Below, in pieces: positions 25,874 through 34,352 of a stretch of DNA of 37,650 nt (the stretch's first letter is position 1; the number at the start of each line of letters is the position of its first letter). The stretch comes from Burkholderiales bacterium (GTDB lineage: Bacteria; Pseudomonadota; Gammaproteobacteria; Burkholderiales; Burkholderiaceae_E): assembly GCA_003818495.1 (NCBI GenBank), contig RPRK01000025.1:1-37650 (forward strand). The letters are read 5' to 3'. The translations under genes were made by a program, and so were the position numbers. The notes under the pieces are model-generated. The model had not been told where the DNA came from and ran no database searches. It saw nothing but the letters and a program-made list of their open reading frames with translations.

Positions 25874-26556
25874 GCCCGCGGATGCCGGCGGCCGGCGTCC
25901 CGCGCACCGTGAAGGCACGGCCCTTCGACTTCGCCTTCGATCCGAACGCCACCGCTCTGGTGATGATCGACATGCAGCGCGACTTCATCGAACCGGGCGG
26001 ATTCGGCGAATCCCTGGGCAACGACGTCGGCCACCTCGCGAAGGTCGTCGGGCCGGCCATGGACCTGCTCGCCTGGGCCCGGATGCGCGGGCTGCTGGTG
26101 GTGCACACCCGCGAATGCCACCGGCCCGACCTGTCCGACTGCCCGCCGGCCAAGCGGCTGCGCGGCGCGCCCTCGACGCGGATCGGCGACCCGGGGCCGA
26201 TGGGACGGATCCTGATCGACGGCGAGCCGGGGGCCGACTTCGTGCCCGGACTGGCACCGCTGCCGGGAGAGGTCGAGATCGTCAAGCCGGGCAAGGGCGC
26301 GTTCTACAACACGACGCTCACGCACGTGCTGACCTCGCGCCGGATCACCCACCTCGTCTTCGGCGGAGTGACCACCGAGGTCTGCGTCCAGACGACGATG
26401 CGCGAGGCGAACGACCGGGGCTACGACTGTCTGCTGGTGGAGGAGGCCACCGGCAGCTACTTCCCCGAGTTCCGTGACGCGACCCTGGCGATGATCCGGG
26501 CGCAGGGCGGCATCGTCGGCTGGACGGCGGCGCTCGCCGACGTCGTCCGCGCCTAG
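25870..26556 (+). CDS. isochorismatase-fold cysteine hydrolase, biuret/triuret hydrolase candidate 2
   Basis: A 228-residue cysteine hydrolase with the triad Asp34 (MIDMQRDF), Lys142 (KPGKGAF) and Cys172 (TTEVCVQTT). It shares the overall plan and the [10 protein letters not shown] block with candidate 1. It differs around the catalytic cysteine (TEVCVQTT against TDVCVHTT) and in the following loop ([11 protein letters not shown] against [11 protein letters not shown]), so the two are likely to act on different substrates. It is the last gene of operon B, coupled by ATGA to the ATPase gene, and converges with the next gene with no spacer. Confidence 0.82.
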   Translation: MSPRMPAAGVPRTVKARPFDFAFDPNATALVMIDMQRDFIEPGGFGESLGNDVGHLAKVVGPAMDLLAWARMRGLLVVHTRECHRPDLSDCPPAKRLRGAPSTRIGDPGPMGRILIDGEPGADFVPGLAPLPGEVEIVKPGKGAFYNTTLTHVLTSRRITHLVFGGVTTEVCVQTTMREANDRGYDCLLVEEATGSYFPEFRDATLAMIRAQGGIVGWTAALADVVRA

Positions 26557-28875
26557 TCAGGCGGGCTCGGTCAGCCGGCTGCGGCGGGCCGCGGCGGCCG
26601 AAGCCGAGGCGGCGGCCCCCTGCCGGATCATCGCCACCGTGGCGACCAGGCGCACGATCCGCCGCGCATTCGGTCCGGACGACCGCCACACCAACGGCTC
26701 GCCGAGCACCTGGCGGCCTGCCGGCCCGAGCATCGCGCCCAGCAGCGACGAGGCGAGCGTGTAGCCGCCCATCCCGGGCATCGTGGGCGCCACGATCCCG
26801 AGCGCGGTCGACAGCGCGGTGTAGGTCGCGAATCCGCCGAGGTGCACCACGACCAGCAGGCCGCCGGGCGTGACCGAGTCCGACAGGTCCACGCCGTGGC
26901 GACGCGCGCGCAGCAGCACGTCGTGCGCGAACCGCGCCCGTTCGGGCGCGTCCAGGCCGCGCTGCAGCGCCGAGAGCACCGACTTGAGCACCTCGATCTC
27001 GAGCTCGTCGACCCAGGCGTAGAGCGCCGCCACCGCGTCCCGATCGGGCGAGTGCGTCGGGTCCATGCCGCGGGCGGTGTCGATCGAAGCCAGGTCCGCG
27101 CCGGCCGGACCGTTGCGGGAGGACCACCAGACGCTGTCCACGCCGAGCGCCTCGGCGGCATCGCGCAGCATCTCGAGATACGCCGCGCCGCCCAGACTCA
27201 CGGCCGTCGTGAGTCCGCTGCGTCCGGCCAGGGCGATCTGAGCCGCCAGCAGGGGGGGCGGGAGCGGCGTCGAGGCGCTGTCCTGGCCGTCGAGCGCCCG
27301 CGTCAGTTCGAGCAGCTCCTCGGTGGTAGCGCGCTCCAGGGTCGCGAGCAGCATGCGGCTCGACGGACCCGTCCACGCGGATCGCTCCGCGACGGGCTCG
27401 AGCCTCGGCGGGGGCATCGGGATCGTCGGCGGACCGTCGATGCTGTCGGTGGCGATGTCGTCGTCGTGTCGCCGGTCAGGGTCGGCCGACGGTGCGATCA
27501 GGGGCGCCGCGATCGGCGCGGCGGACACCGACGGCACGCCCGCCGCAGCCGACCCGACCGGAGCGACCAGAGCGGCCGGAGCGACCGGAGCGACCGGAGC
27601 GACCGGAGCGACCGGAGCGACCGGAGCCGCTGCAGCGGCCGTCGCCTGCCCGGCGGGTCCGGATGCGCCCTCGACGCCGGCCGGCGAGGCGCCCTGTGCT
27701 TGCTTCGCGAGGACCGCCAGCCGTCGCACCGCCACCCGGTAGCGCCGCCACAGTCGCTCGTGCTCGCTTTCCGGCTCGGCGCGCCCCTTGGCGACCAGCA
27801 CGAATCGCCGTTGCGCGTCGCTGCCCGGCATCAGCCGGCCGTCGGCGAGCCGCTCGTACCAGTTGCCGAGCCGGGCGAGGCGCTCGACCTCGGCCGCATC
27901 GAGGCCGGCCTGCGACGCAGCGGTGAGGTCGACATGGAATCGGGTCGACAGGGCCTCGCGGTGCGCATCGTGGAGCGCGTCGGCCGGATCGCCGGACGCG
28001 GAGGGCCCGACGTCATCGGTCCCGGGGCCGGCCTGCCCCGGCGGCGCGACGCCGACCAGCCCGGCGGGCAGCGCCAGCCGGGCGTCGGCGGTCGCGTCGG
28101 CTTCGGTGCGCAGCAGTCCGTGTCGCTCGCGCTCGAGCAGGGCTTCGGCCTCGGCCGACCCGGCGGCCGGGTGGGCGGGGCACGGCGTCTCGAGCAGGTC
28201 GTCGAGCAGATGCCGGCACCAGGACACGAATGCGCCGTCGCATCCGGCGCTCGTGCTGACCCGTCGGATCCGATCGAAGTCGGCCCACGGCAGTCCGGCG
28301 TCGGCGGGCAGGTGGGGACGGGCGAGTGCACCGAGCATGCAGACCGCACTCAGCGCCTCGTGCAACGCTTCGCCCCGCAGCACCGCGCCCGTGAACGGCG
28401 TGCGGTGGGCCCGAGGGCCGAGCAGCACGAGCTCCACCGCGCGGCCGGCGTCGTCGGGCGCGTCGACGCGCAACGAGGCGAGCACCAGTGCGGCGAGCCG
28501 GGGAGCGGCGCGGACCGGTTCATCGAGCAGCGCCCGATGCAGGCCGCGGCAGGCGGCCGCCGCGTCGGCGGCGACCGAAGGATCGGGCGCCGCACCGCGC
28601 GAGCCCGGCCGGGCGCGCAGCCACGCACGATGTGCGGGGGCGTCGCCGATCGCCGTCGCATCGACGAGGCCGTCGGCCGCGGCGCCGTCCAGCCTCAGGC
28701 TGCGCTCGATGCGCCGTGCCGACAGCGCGCCGAAGGTCGCCGCGGCGGTGCGTGCCCATGCGTGCAGCCGCCAGGCATCGATCGCCGGACAGGCCAGGTC
28801 CAGCGCGTCGCACCACCGTCCGATGCGTTCGGCATGCTCGGGAGCGATGGCGGGCTGCGTGCGGGCGGGGAACAT
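26557..28875 (-). CDS. unknown protein: DUF413-like segment plus YaaW-like C-terminal region
   Basis: I cannot assign a function to this 772-residue protein. The N-terminal about 300 residues are Ala-rich and unrecognised. Residues about 310-380 (FHVDLTAASQAGLDAAEVER on to RRFVLVAKGRAEPESEHERL) closely follow the DUF413/MaoP pattern, whose E. coli member helps organise the Ori macrodomain. A Pro/Ala/Val repeat linker follows at about 418-440. The last 250 residues resemble YaaW (UPF0174): an ELLELTRAL start, a helical core, and GGYTLASSLLGAMLGPAGR. No signal peptide is visible; the YaaW-like end is hydrophobic. It is convergent with operon B and stands alone. Confidence 0.65.
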   Translation of the reverse strand: MFPARTQPAIAPEHAERIGRWCDALDLACPAIDAWRLHAWARTAAATFGALSARRIERSLRLDGAAADGLVDATAIGDAPAHRAWLRARPGSRGAAPDPSVAADAAAACRGLHRALLDEPVRAAPRLAALVLASLRVDAPDDAGRAVELVLLGPRAHRTPFTGAVLRGEALHEALSAVCMLGALARPHLPADAGLPWADFDRIRRVSTSAGCDGAFVSWCRHLLDDLLETPCPAHPAAGSAEAEALLERERHGLLRTEADATADARLALPAGLVGVAPPGQAGPGTDDVGPSASGDPADALHDAHREALSTRFHVDLTAASQAGLDAAEVERLARLGNWYERLADGRLMPGSDAQRRFVLVAKGRAEPESEHERLWRRYRVAVRRLAVLAKQAQGASPAGVEGASGPAGQATAAAAAPVAPVAPVAPVAPVAPAALVAPVGSAAAGVPSVSAAPIAAPLIAPSADPDRRHDDDIATDSIDGPPTIPMPPPRLEPVAERSAWTGPSSRMLLATLERATTEELLELTRALDGQDSASTPLPPPLLAAQIALAGRSGLTTAVSLGGAAYLEMLRDAAEALGVDSVWWSSRNGPAGADLASIDTARGMDPTHSPDRDAVAALYAWVDELEIEVLKSVLSALQRGLDAPERARFAHDVLLRARRHGVDLSDSVTPGGLLVVVHLGGFATYTALSTALGIVAPTMPGMGGYTLASSLLGAMLGPAGRQVLGEPLVWRSSGPNARRIVRLVATVAMIRQGAAASASAAAARRSRLTEPA
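27560..27622. repeat. 9-base tandem repeat coding for Ala-Pro-Val
   Basis: The unit GGAGCGACC (plus strand) occurs six times exactly, five of them consecutive (27578-27622), with one variant unit (AGAGCGGCC). It lies in the linker of the minus-strand protein and encodes repeated Ala-Pro-Val. The period is a multiple of three, so gain or loss of units would change linker length without shifting the frame. Confidence 0.85.
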
Positions 28876-29183
28876 GGGGCTGCGGTGCGGAGGCCGTCGA
28901 GGTCGTCGATCGGACCGATCCTAAGGGCCGTGCCGCACGGGTTCACGGGGTCCGGACCGGCGGTCGCGGCGTACCGCCCGGCGGCCTGAAGTTGCCCGGC
29001 ATCCGGCCGACCCGTCATGAATTTCGGACTGGAATCCTTCGGGTTCCGGCGAGCCGAGCGCCGGAAAATACGGCAACCGTGAGCCTGTCCGGCGTGTCGG
29101 ACGTGCCCGTTCACATAGGAACTTAGGGCCTGTCCGAGGCGTGCCTCAGATCCGAAAGGAAGAAAACGCCATCCGAGTCCGCG
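28876..29183. other. 308-base intergenic region without a recognisable gene
   Basis: It lies between the start of the unknown gene and the end of the CoA-transferase gene, both on the minus strand, so it should hold a terminator and a promoter. I see a 7-bp hairpin GGAATCC-TTC-GGGTTCC near 29031-29047, a hairpin GTCCG-GCGTGT-CGGAC near 29087, and a direct repeat of GCCTGTCCG. None has a T-run, and no convincing -35/-10 pair is visible. Minus-strand TTTTCTTCC just after the CoA-transferase stop is a weak terminator tail. Confidence 0.4.
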
Positions 29184-30386
29184 TCACGCCGGCGCCTGCA
29201 GTGCGGCCCCCGAGGCCAGGAGCGCGTCGATTTCCGCATCGGTCCAGCCGTGCTCGCGCAGCACCTCGCGCGTGTGCTCGCCGAGCGAGGGCGCATGGCG
29301 GTCGATGCGTGCCGGCGTCGCCGACAGCGTGATCGGCGTCCCGAGCGCGCGGGTGGTGCCGGCGACCGGGTGCTCGAGTTCGACGACCATCCCGCGGGCC
29401 AGGGTCTGCGGGTGCGACAGCGCGTCGCCGATCGAGTTCACCGGGCCTGCCGGCACGCCCGCCGCCTCGAAGGCGGCGAGCCAGTCGGCGGCGTCGCGCC
29501 CGCCCAGCACCGCCTCCATCGCGTCCACCAGCGCCGGCAGGTTCGCCATCCGCGCCGAGTTGTCGACGAAGCGGACGTCGCCTTTCCAGTCGGGGCGGCC
29601 GAGCACGTCGCAGATCCGTTCCCAGTTCGCCTGGTTGGCACCGCCGATCACGATCCAGCGGTCGCGGGTGCGAAAGGCCTGATACGGGGCCGCCAGCACG
29701 TGCCCGGAGCCGAGCGGGCCGGGCGATGCGCCGGTGGCGAACCACACCGACGCATGCCAGCCGGTCTGGTGCAGCGCCGCTTCCATCAGCGAGGTGTCGA
29801 CGCGCTGGCCTTCGCCGGTCTTGAGGCGGTGGACGTACGCGGCGAGGATGCCGTTGGCCGCCAGCAGCCCCGCGTTCAGGTCGGCGACCGAACTGCCGAC
29901 CTTCGCCGGCGGTCGGTCGGGTTCGCCGGTGATGCTCATCAGGCCGGCGAACGCCTGGGCGACGAGATCGAAGCCGCCCCCGCCGCCCAGCGGCCCGGTC
30001 AGCCCGTAGCCGCTGATCGAGCAGTAGATCAGCCCGGGGCGGCGCGCATGCAGCGCCTCCCAGCCCAGTCCGAGCTTGTCCATCGTGCCCGGTCGGTAGT
30101 TCTCGACGAGGACGTCGGCCGAATCGACGAGGCGCAGCAGCGCGTCGCGGCCGGCCGGGTGCTTGAAGTCGAGCGCGATGCCCCGCTTGTTGCGGTTCAT
30201 GACGAGGAAGGGCGCGGAGACGCCGCCCACGCGCGGCTCCCGGTAGGCGCGCGCATCGTCGCCGCCCGGGATCTTCTCGACCTTGATCACGTCCGCGCCG
30301 AGATCGGCCAGCAGCGCGCCGCAGGTCGGTCCGGCCATGATCTGCGCGCACTCGAGGACGCGCATGCCGGCGAGCGGCCCGGCCAT
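29184..30386 (-). CDS. CaiB/BaiF family III CoA-transferase
   Basis: A 400-residue enzyme that would move CoA between an acyl-CoA donor and a carboxylic acid. The catalytic aspartate is Asp169 in SSVADLNAG. Family blocks include RVLECAQIMAGPTCGALLAD near the start, ADVIKVEKIPGGDDAR, NRNKRGIALD, VLVENYRPGTMDKLG and GQRVDTSLMEA. The start lies one base after the stop of the crotonase gene, so the two are probably one operon, a pair that could activate and then process an acyl-CoA. The acid substrate is not identifiable. Confidence 0.9.
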   Translation of the reverse strand: MAGPLAGMRVLECAQIMAGPTCGALLADLGADVIKVEKIPGGDDARAYREPRVGGVSAPFLVMNRNKRGIALDFKHPAGRDALLRLVDSADVLVENYRPGTMDKLGLGWEALHARRPGLIYCSISGYGLTGPLGGGGGFDLVAQAFAGLMSITGEPDRPPAKVGSSVADLNAGLLAANGILAAYVHRLKTGEGQRVDTSLMEAALHQTGWHASVWFATGASPGPLGSGHVLAAPYQAFRTRDRWIVIGGANQANWERICDVLGRPDWKGDVRFVDNSARMANLPALVDAMEAVLGGRDAADWLAAFEAAGVPAGPVNSIGDALSHPQTLARGMVVELEHPVAGTTRALGTPITLSATPARIDRHAPSLGEHTREVLREHGWTDAEIDALLASGAALQAPA

Positions 30387-30387
30387 C

Positions 30388-31164
30388 TCAGCGCCCCTCG
30401 AAGCGCGGTGCGCGCTTGGCGAGGAAGGCCGCGTAGCCGATCCGGAAGTCCTCGGTGTCGAAGCAGTCGAAGCACTCGTCGAGCTCGGCGTCCGACAGCG
30501 GTCGAGGGTCCCCCAGCCGGCGGGCGAACTTCTTGTGCCAGCGTGCGACGAGCGGGGCGCCGTCGGCGATCCGGCGGGCCGTCTCGTCGACCTCGGCGCC
30601 GACCCGCTCGTCCGGCACCACGCGGGTCACCAGGCCCTTGTCCTTCGCTTCGGCGGCATCGAAGATCCGCCCCTCGAGCAGGATCTCCAGCGCGGCCGAC
30701 TCGCCGACCAGCTTCACCAGAGGCGCCATCTCGGCGTAGGCCATCACGAGGCCGAGGTTCTTGATCGGCGCCCCGAAGCGGCTCGAGGCGCCGCAGATCC
30801 GGAGGTCGGCGAGCGCCGCGATCTCCAGCCCGCCGCCGACGCAGATTCCGTGGATCCGCGCCACGACCGGGTGCCGGCAGGCGGCGATCGCGTGCGCGGT
30901 CCGGTGCATGTCACGGCCGTAGTCGATCGCCTGCGCCTTGTCGGAACGCTGGGTCTCGAACTCCGAGATGTCGTTGCCCGGCGAGAACGCCCGCTCGCCG
31001 GCGCCGCGGACGACGACACATCGCACCGAGTCGTCGGCCGACAGCGACTCGAAGGCGTCGCCGAGCATCCGCCACATCGGCCGGGTCAGCGCATTGAGCT
31101 TCGCCGGCCGGTTGAGCACCACGGTGGCGATGTCGCCGTCCCGTTCGACGAGGACCTCGGACAT
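30388..31164 (-). CDS. enoyl-CoA hydratase/isomerase family protein (crotonase fold)
   Basis: A 258-residue crotonase-superfamily protein. The oxyanion-hole region near GERAFSPGNDI and GICVGGGLEI is preserved, including the first catalytic glutamate (GGGLEI, about residue 114). The second glutamate of true hydratases, normally in FGQPE, is replaced: the sequence reads FGAPIKNLG. The reaction may therefore not be simple hydration; isomerase, hydrolase or lyase activity are alternatives. It sits one base before the CoA-transferase gene and seven after the Bug-type receptor gene. Confidence 0.85.
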   Translation of the reverse strand: MSEVLVERDGDIATVVLNRPAKLNALTRPMWRMLGDAFESLSADDSVRCVVVRGAGERAFSPGNDISEFETQRSDKAQAIDYGRDMHRTAHAIAACRHPVVARIHGICVGGGLEIAALADLRICGASSRFGAPIKNLGLVMAYAEMAPLVKLVGESAALEILLEGRIFDAAEAKDKGLVTRVVPDERVGAEVDETARRIADGAPLVARWHKKFARRLGDPRPLSDAELDECFDCFDTEDFRIGYAAFLAKRAPRFEGR

Positions 31165-31171
31165 CGGGGGC

Positions 31172-32155
31172 TCAGTCCGCCTTGACGTTGAGGTCCTTGA
31201 CGAGCTTCGCGTACTTCGCGTTCTCGGCGCGGATGAACTCGGCGAAGGCCGCGGGCGTCTGCGGCCCGCCGAACTGCAGGCCCTGCGGGTCGAGCTTGGC
31301 GCGGATCTCGGGGTCGGCCATCGCCTTCCTCACCGCGTCGTCGATCTTCGCGGTGATGTCCGCCGGCAGACCCTTCGGTCCCATGACCGAGTACCAGTTG
31401 GTGACGTCGAAGCCCTTGATGCCCTTCTCGTCGAAGGTCGGCACGTCGGCCAGCTGGGGCAGGCGCTTCGGGGTCGAGATCGCGAGCGCGCGCAGCTTGC
31501 CGTCCTTGATGTGCGGCAGCACCGGCGGCATGGTGTCGAAGTTCGTGTTGACCTGGCCTGCGAGCAGGTCGACGATCGCCGCGCCGCTGCCCTTGTAGGG
31601 CACGTGGTTCATCGTCGTGCCGCTGATCTGGTTGAACAGCGCGCCGGCGAGGTGCTGCGTGCTGCCGACGCCCGACGATGCGTAGGTCATCGTACCGGGC
31701 TTCGCTTTCGCGAGCGCCACGAGCTCCTCGACGCTCTTCGCGGGCACCGACGGATGCACGACGAGGATGTTCGGCACGTAGCCGATGTAGGTGATCGGCG
31801 TGAAGTCGGCGATCGGGTCGAACGGCGTCTTGGCGAACACGTGCGGCGCGATCGCGTTGCTGTTCGCATGGCCGGCGAGCAGGGTGTAGCCGTCGGCGGG
31901 CGCCTTCGCCACCAGGTCCGCCGCGATCGTGCCGGCGGCGCCGGCGCGGTTCTCGACGATGATCTGCTGGCCGAGGATCTCGGACATCTTCGGGCCCAGC
32001 GCGCGGGCGACGATGTCGGTGCCGCCGCCGGGCGCGAAGCCGACCAGCAGGCGGATCGGCTTGCTCGGCCATGCCTGCGCGGACGCGACGGCGGGAACGG
32101 CGAGGGTGGCCGCGGCGAGCGCGGCGGCGAGCAGGGTGCGGCGATGCGTCGTCAT
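31172..32155 (-). CDS. Bug-type tripartite tricarboxylate transporter substrate-binding protein
   Basis: A 327-residue periplasmic receptor with a signal peptide (MTTHRRTLLAAALAAATL...ASAQ). The mature start WPSKPIRLLVGFAPGGGTDI and the later blocks VENRAGAAGTIA and HVPYKGSGAAIVDLLAGQV are diagnostic of Bug proteins, which bind carboxylates and are greatly expanded in Burkholderiales. No TctA/TctB membrane genes are in the window, so it is an orphan here. The ATG at 32155 fits the signal peptide and has GGAG nine bases upstream; the frame is open to 32209 without better signals. Confidence 0.92.
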   Translation of the reverse strand: MTTHRRTLLAAALAAATLAVPAVASAQAWPSKPIRLLVGFAPGGGTDIVARALGPKMSEILGQQIIVENRAGAAGTIAADLVAKAPADGYTLLAGHANSNAIAPHVFAKTPFDPIADFTPITYIGYVPNILVVHPSVPAKSVEELVALAKAKPGTMTYASSGVGSTQHLAGALFNQISGTTMNHVPYKGSGAAIVDLLAGQVNTNFDTMPPVLPHIKDGKLRALAISTPKRLPQLADVPTFDEKGIKGFDVTNWYSVMGPKGLPADITAKIDDAVRKAMADPEIRAKLDPQGLQFGGPQTPAAFAEFIRAENAKYAKLVKDLNVKAD

Positions 32156-32244
32156 CGATGTCGTCTCCAGGGTGCGGCGACGGCTCTTGGGCCGCGCCGG
32201 TTGTCGCACGGGATCCCGCGCCGGGCGATGCCCGGCGACGGGCG

Positions 32245-33468
32245 TCAGGCCGCCTTGAGCGCGGCCCGCGGAGCGGCTGCCTCGGCCAGGCAGTCGATCG
32301 CCGCCTGCACGCCGCCCTTGCGGTGCGGCACGCCGGCGGCCTGCAGCCCCATCTCGACGCCGCCGAGCGTGCCGAGCAGGGTCAGGTCGTTGAAGTCGCC
32401 GAGGTGTCCGATGCGGAACACCCGGCCGGCCAGCTTCGACAGGCCGGTGCCCAGCGACATGTTGAAGCGCTCGAGCACGATGCGCCGGAAGGCGTCGGCG
32501 TCATGGGTGGCGCCGCTGGCGTCGACCGGCATCATCACCGCGGTCAGCGCCGGGCTGTACTCGGCCGGATTCCGGCACAGGATCTCGAGGCCCCAGCCGC
32601 GCACCGCACGACGGGTCGCCTCGGCATGGCGCAGGTGGCGCGCGAAGACGTTCGGCAGGCCCTCGGCGTGCAGGCGGTCGAGGGCGACCGCGAGGCCGTA
32701 GAGCAGGTTGGTCGACGGCGTGGTCGGCCAGAAGCCCTTCTCGTTGGCGGCGACGATCTCGTCCCACGCCCAGTACGCGCGGGGCAGCTTCGCCCGCTCG
32801 GAGGCGGCCATCGCCTTGGGCGAGACCGCGTTGAAGGACAGCCCGGGCGGCAGCATCAGGCCCTTCTGCGAGCCCGCGACGGTCACGTCGACGCCCCACT
32901 CGTCATGGCGGTAGTCCACCGAGCCGAGCGACGAGATCGTGTCGACCATCAGCAGGGCGGGGTGCTTCGCCGCGTCGATCGCCCGGCGCACCGCCGGGAT
33001 GTCGGAGGTGACGCCGGTGGAGGTCTCGTTGTGCACCACGCAGACCGCCTTGATGCGGTGATGCGGATCGGCCGCCAGCCGCTCGTGGACGCGAGCCGCG
33101 TCCACGCCGCTGCGCCAGTCGCCGGGGATGAACTCGGGCACCAGCCCGAGCCGCTCGGCGAGCCGCTTCCACAGCGTCGCGAAGTGGCCGGTCTCGGCCA
33201 TCAGCACGGTGTCGCCGGCCGACAGCGTGTTGACGAGGGCCGCCTCCCAGGCGCCCGTGCCGGAGGCCGGATAGATGATGACCGGCTGCGAGGTCTGGAA
33301 CACCGGACGGATGTCGGCCAGCACCTTCAGGCCGAGCTTCTGGAACTCCGGGCCGCGGTGATCGATCGTCGGATGGTCGATGGCCCGCAGCACGTCGTCG
33401 GGCACGTTGGTGGGGCCGGGAATCTGCAGGAAGTGCCGCCCCGCAGGGTGCGAGTTCAGGTCGAGCAT
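32245..33468 (-). CDS. serine/alanine-glyoxylate type aminotransferase (class V)
   Basis: A 407-residue PLP enzyme of the serine-glyoxylate/alanine-glyoxylate group. The PLP lysine is Lys202 in AGSQKGLM. Other blocks are LQIPGPTNVPDDVLRA at residues 14-29, PASGTGAWEAAL (67-78) and VVHNETSTGV. The start at 33468 is chosen because GGAGG lies four bases upstream; an earlier ATG at 33486 lies inside the regulatory site. Amino donor and acceptor are unproved; glyoxylate or another 2-oxo acid is likely. It is the first gene of the leftward unit. Confidence 0.87.
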   Translation of the reverse strand: MLDLNSHPAGRHFLQIPGPTNVPDDVLRAIDHPTIDHRGPEFQKLGLKVLADIRPVFQTSQPVIIYPASGTGAWEAALVNTLSAGDTVLMAETGHFATLWKRLAERLGLVPEFIPGDWRSGVDAARVHERLAADPHHRIKAVCVVHNETSTGVTSDIPAVRRAIDAAKHPALLMVDTISSLGSVDYRHDEWGVDVTVAGSQKGLMLPPGLSFNAVSPKAMAASERAKLPRAYWAWDEIVAANEKGFWPTTPSTNLLYGLAVALDRLHAEGLPNVFARHLRHAEATRRAVRGWGLEILCRNPAEYSPALTAVMMPVDASGATHDADAFRRIVLERFNMSLGTGLSKLAGRVFRIGHLGDFNDLTLLGTLGGVEMGLQAAGVPHRKGGVQAAIDCLAEAAAPRAALKAA

Positions 33469-33482
33469 GTCGCCTCCGTTTT

Positions 33483-33495
33483 GCATACAATATGC
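33483..33495. promoter_or_regulatory. candidate GntR operator in a divergent promoter region
   Basis: GCATA-CAA-TATGC is a perfect inverted repeat within the longer TTGCATACAATATGCGAA. It lies between the divergent aminotransferase and GntR genes and covers -10-like sequences on both strands (TACAAT rightward, TATTGT leftward). FCD-type GntR proteins commonly bind such sites next to their own gene. It differs from the operators proposed for operons A and B. Confidence 0.6.
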
Positions 33496-33515
33496 GAATC
33501 CGAAGGGGCGTGCAA
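33487..33515 (-). promoter_or_regulatory. weak sigma-70 like promoter for the leftward unit
   Basis: On the minus strand, TTGCAC (33515-33510) and TATTGT (33492-33487) are 17 bases apart. Each matches the consensus only in part. The -10 falls inside the palindromic operator, which fits repression by the divergent GntR. Confidence 0.35.
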
Positions 33516-33590
33516 TCTCGAGCCCTCGCGTTTCGGCCGTCAGACGGCATCGCCAAGCTTCGTGCCTCGTCGCTCACACCCGGTTTTCGC

Positions 33591-34352
33591 ATGCAACTCG
33601 ACTCTCTTCGCCTCGACGACCGGACGGCCGAGCCGTCCGTGCCGGTCTTGCACGAGCACCGCGTGCTGCACGAGGCGGTCGCCGAGCGGCTGCGCGAGCT
33701 GATCGTCGAGGGCGGGCTCGCCCCCGGCGCCCACCTGAACGAGCGCGTGCTGTGCGAGCGTCTCGGCGTCTCGCGCACGCCGCTGCGCGAGGCGTTCCGC
33801 ACGCTCGCGGGCGAGGGCATCGTCGAGCTGCAGCCGAACCGCGGCGCGGTGGTGGCGACGCTGTCGCGCGCCGACGTCGAGCATGCGTTCGAGCTCATGG
33901 CGGCCCTCGAGGCCCTCGCCGGCGGGCTGGCGGCCGCCCGCGCCAGCGTCGCCGAGCGCGACGAGCTGCGAGCGCTCCACTTCGAGATGCTCGCCGCGCA
34001 CGCCCGTCGCGACCTGCCGACCTACTACCGCCTCAACAGCAGCATCCATCGCAGGCTGGTCGCCTGCGCCCGCAACCCCGTGCTCGCCGAGACCTACGCC
34101 CGGCTCAATGCCCGGCTCCAGTCGCTGCGTTTCCGCTCGAACCTGAATCGCGACAAGTGGGACGCGGCGGTGGCCGAGCATGCGGCGATGATCGAGGCCC
34201 TCGACGCGGGCGACGGCGAGCGCCTCGCCGCGGTGCTCCGCGCGCACCTCGACCACAAGCGCGCGACGGTGCTCGCGCAGCTCGACGCCGGGGCGCTCGC
34301 GCTGCCGGCCGTTCGCGACGCCGACGGCGCTCGCGCGGAGGATTCCCGATGA
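33591..34352 (+). CDS. GntR family regulator with FCD domain (second)
   Basis: A 253-residue regulator with the winged helix at about residues 22-90 (LHEAVAERLRELIVEGGLAP, then RLGVSRTPLREAFRTLAGEG) and an FCD domain. Metal-ligand candidates lie in STYYRLNSSIHRRL-like YRLNSSIHRR, EHAAMIEAL and LRAHLDHK. The start at 33591 is chosen by homology; an in-frame ATG at 33492, right beside the operator, is possible. It is divergent from the aminotransferase gene and coupled to the oxidase gene by an ATGA overlap, so it probably controls both units. Confidence 0.88.
   Translation: MQLDSLRLDDRTAEPSVPVLHEHRVLHEAVAERLRELIVEGGLAPGAHLNERVLCERLGVSRTPLREAFRTLAGEGIVELQPNRGAVVATLSRADVEHAFELMAALEALAGGLAAARASVAERDELRALHFEMLAAHARRDLPTYYRLNSSIHRRLVACARNPVLAETYARLNARLQSLRFRSNLNRDKWDAAVAEHAAMIEALDAGDGERLAAVLRAHLDHKRATVLAQLDAGALALPAVRDADGARAEDSR

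Noticed and set aside
27560-27622. CRISPR-like repeats
   Set aside because: Units are 9 bases, contiguous without spacers, and inside a coding frame.
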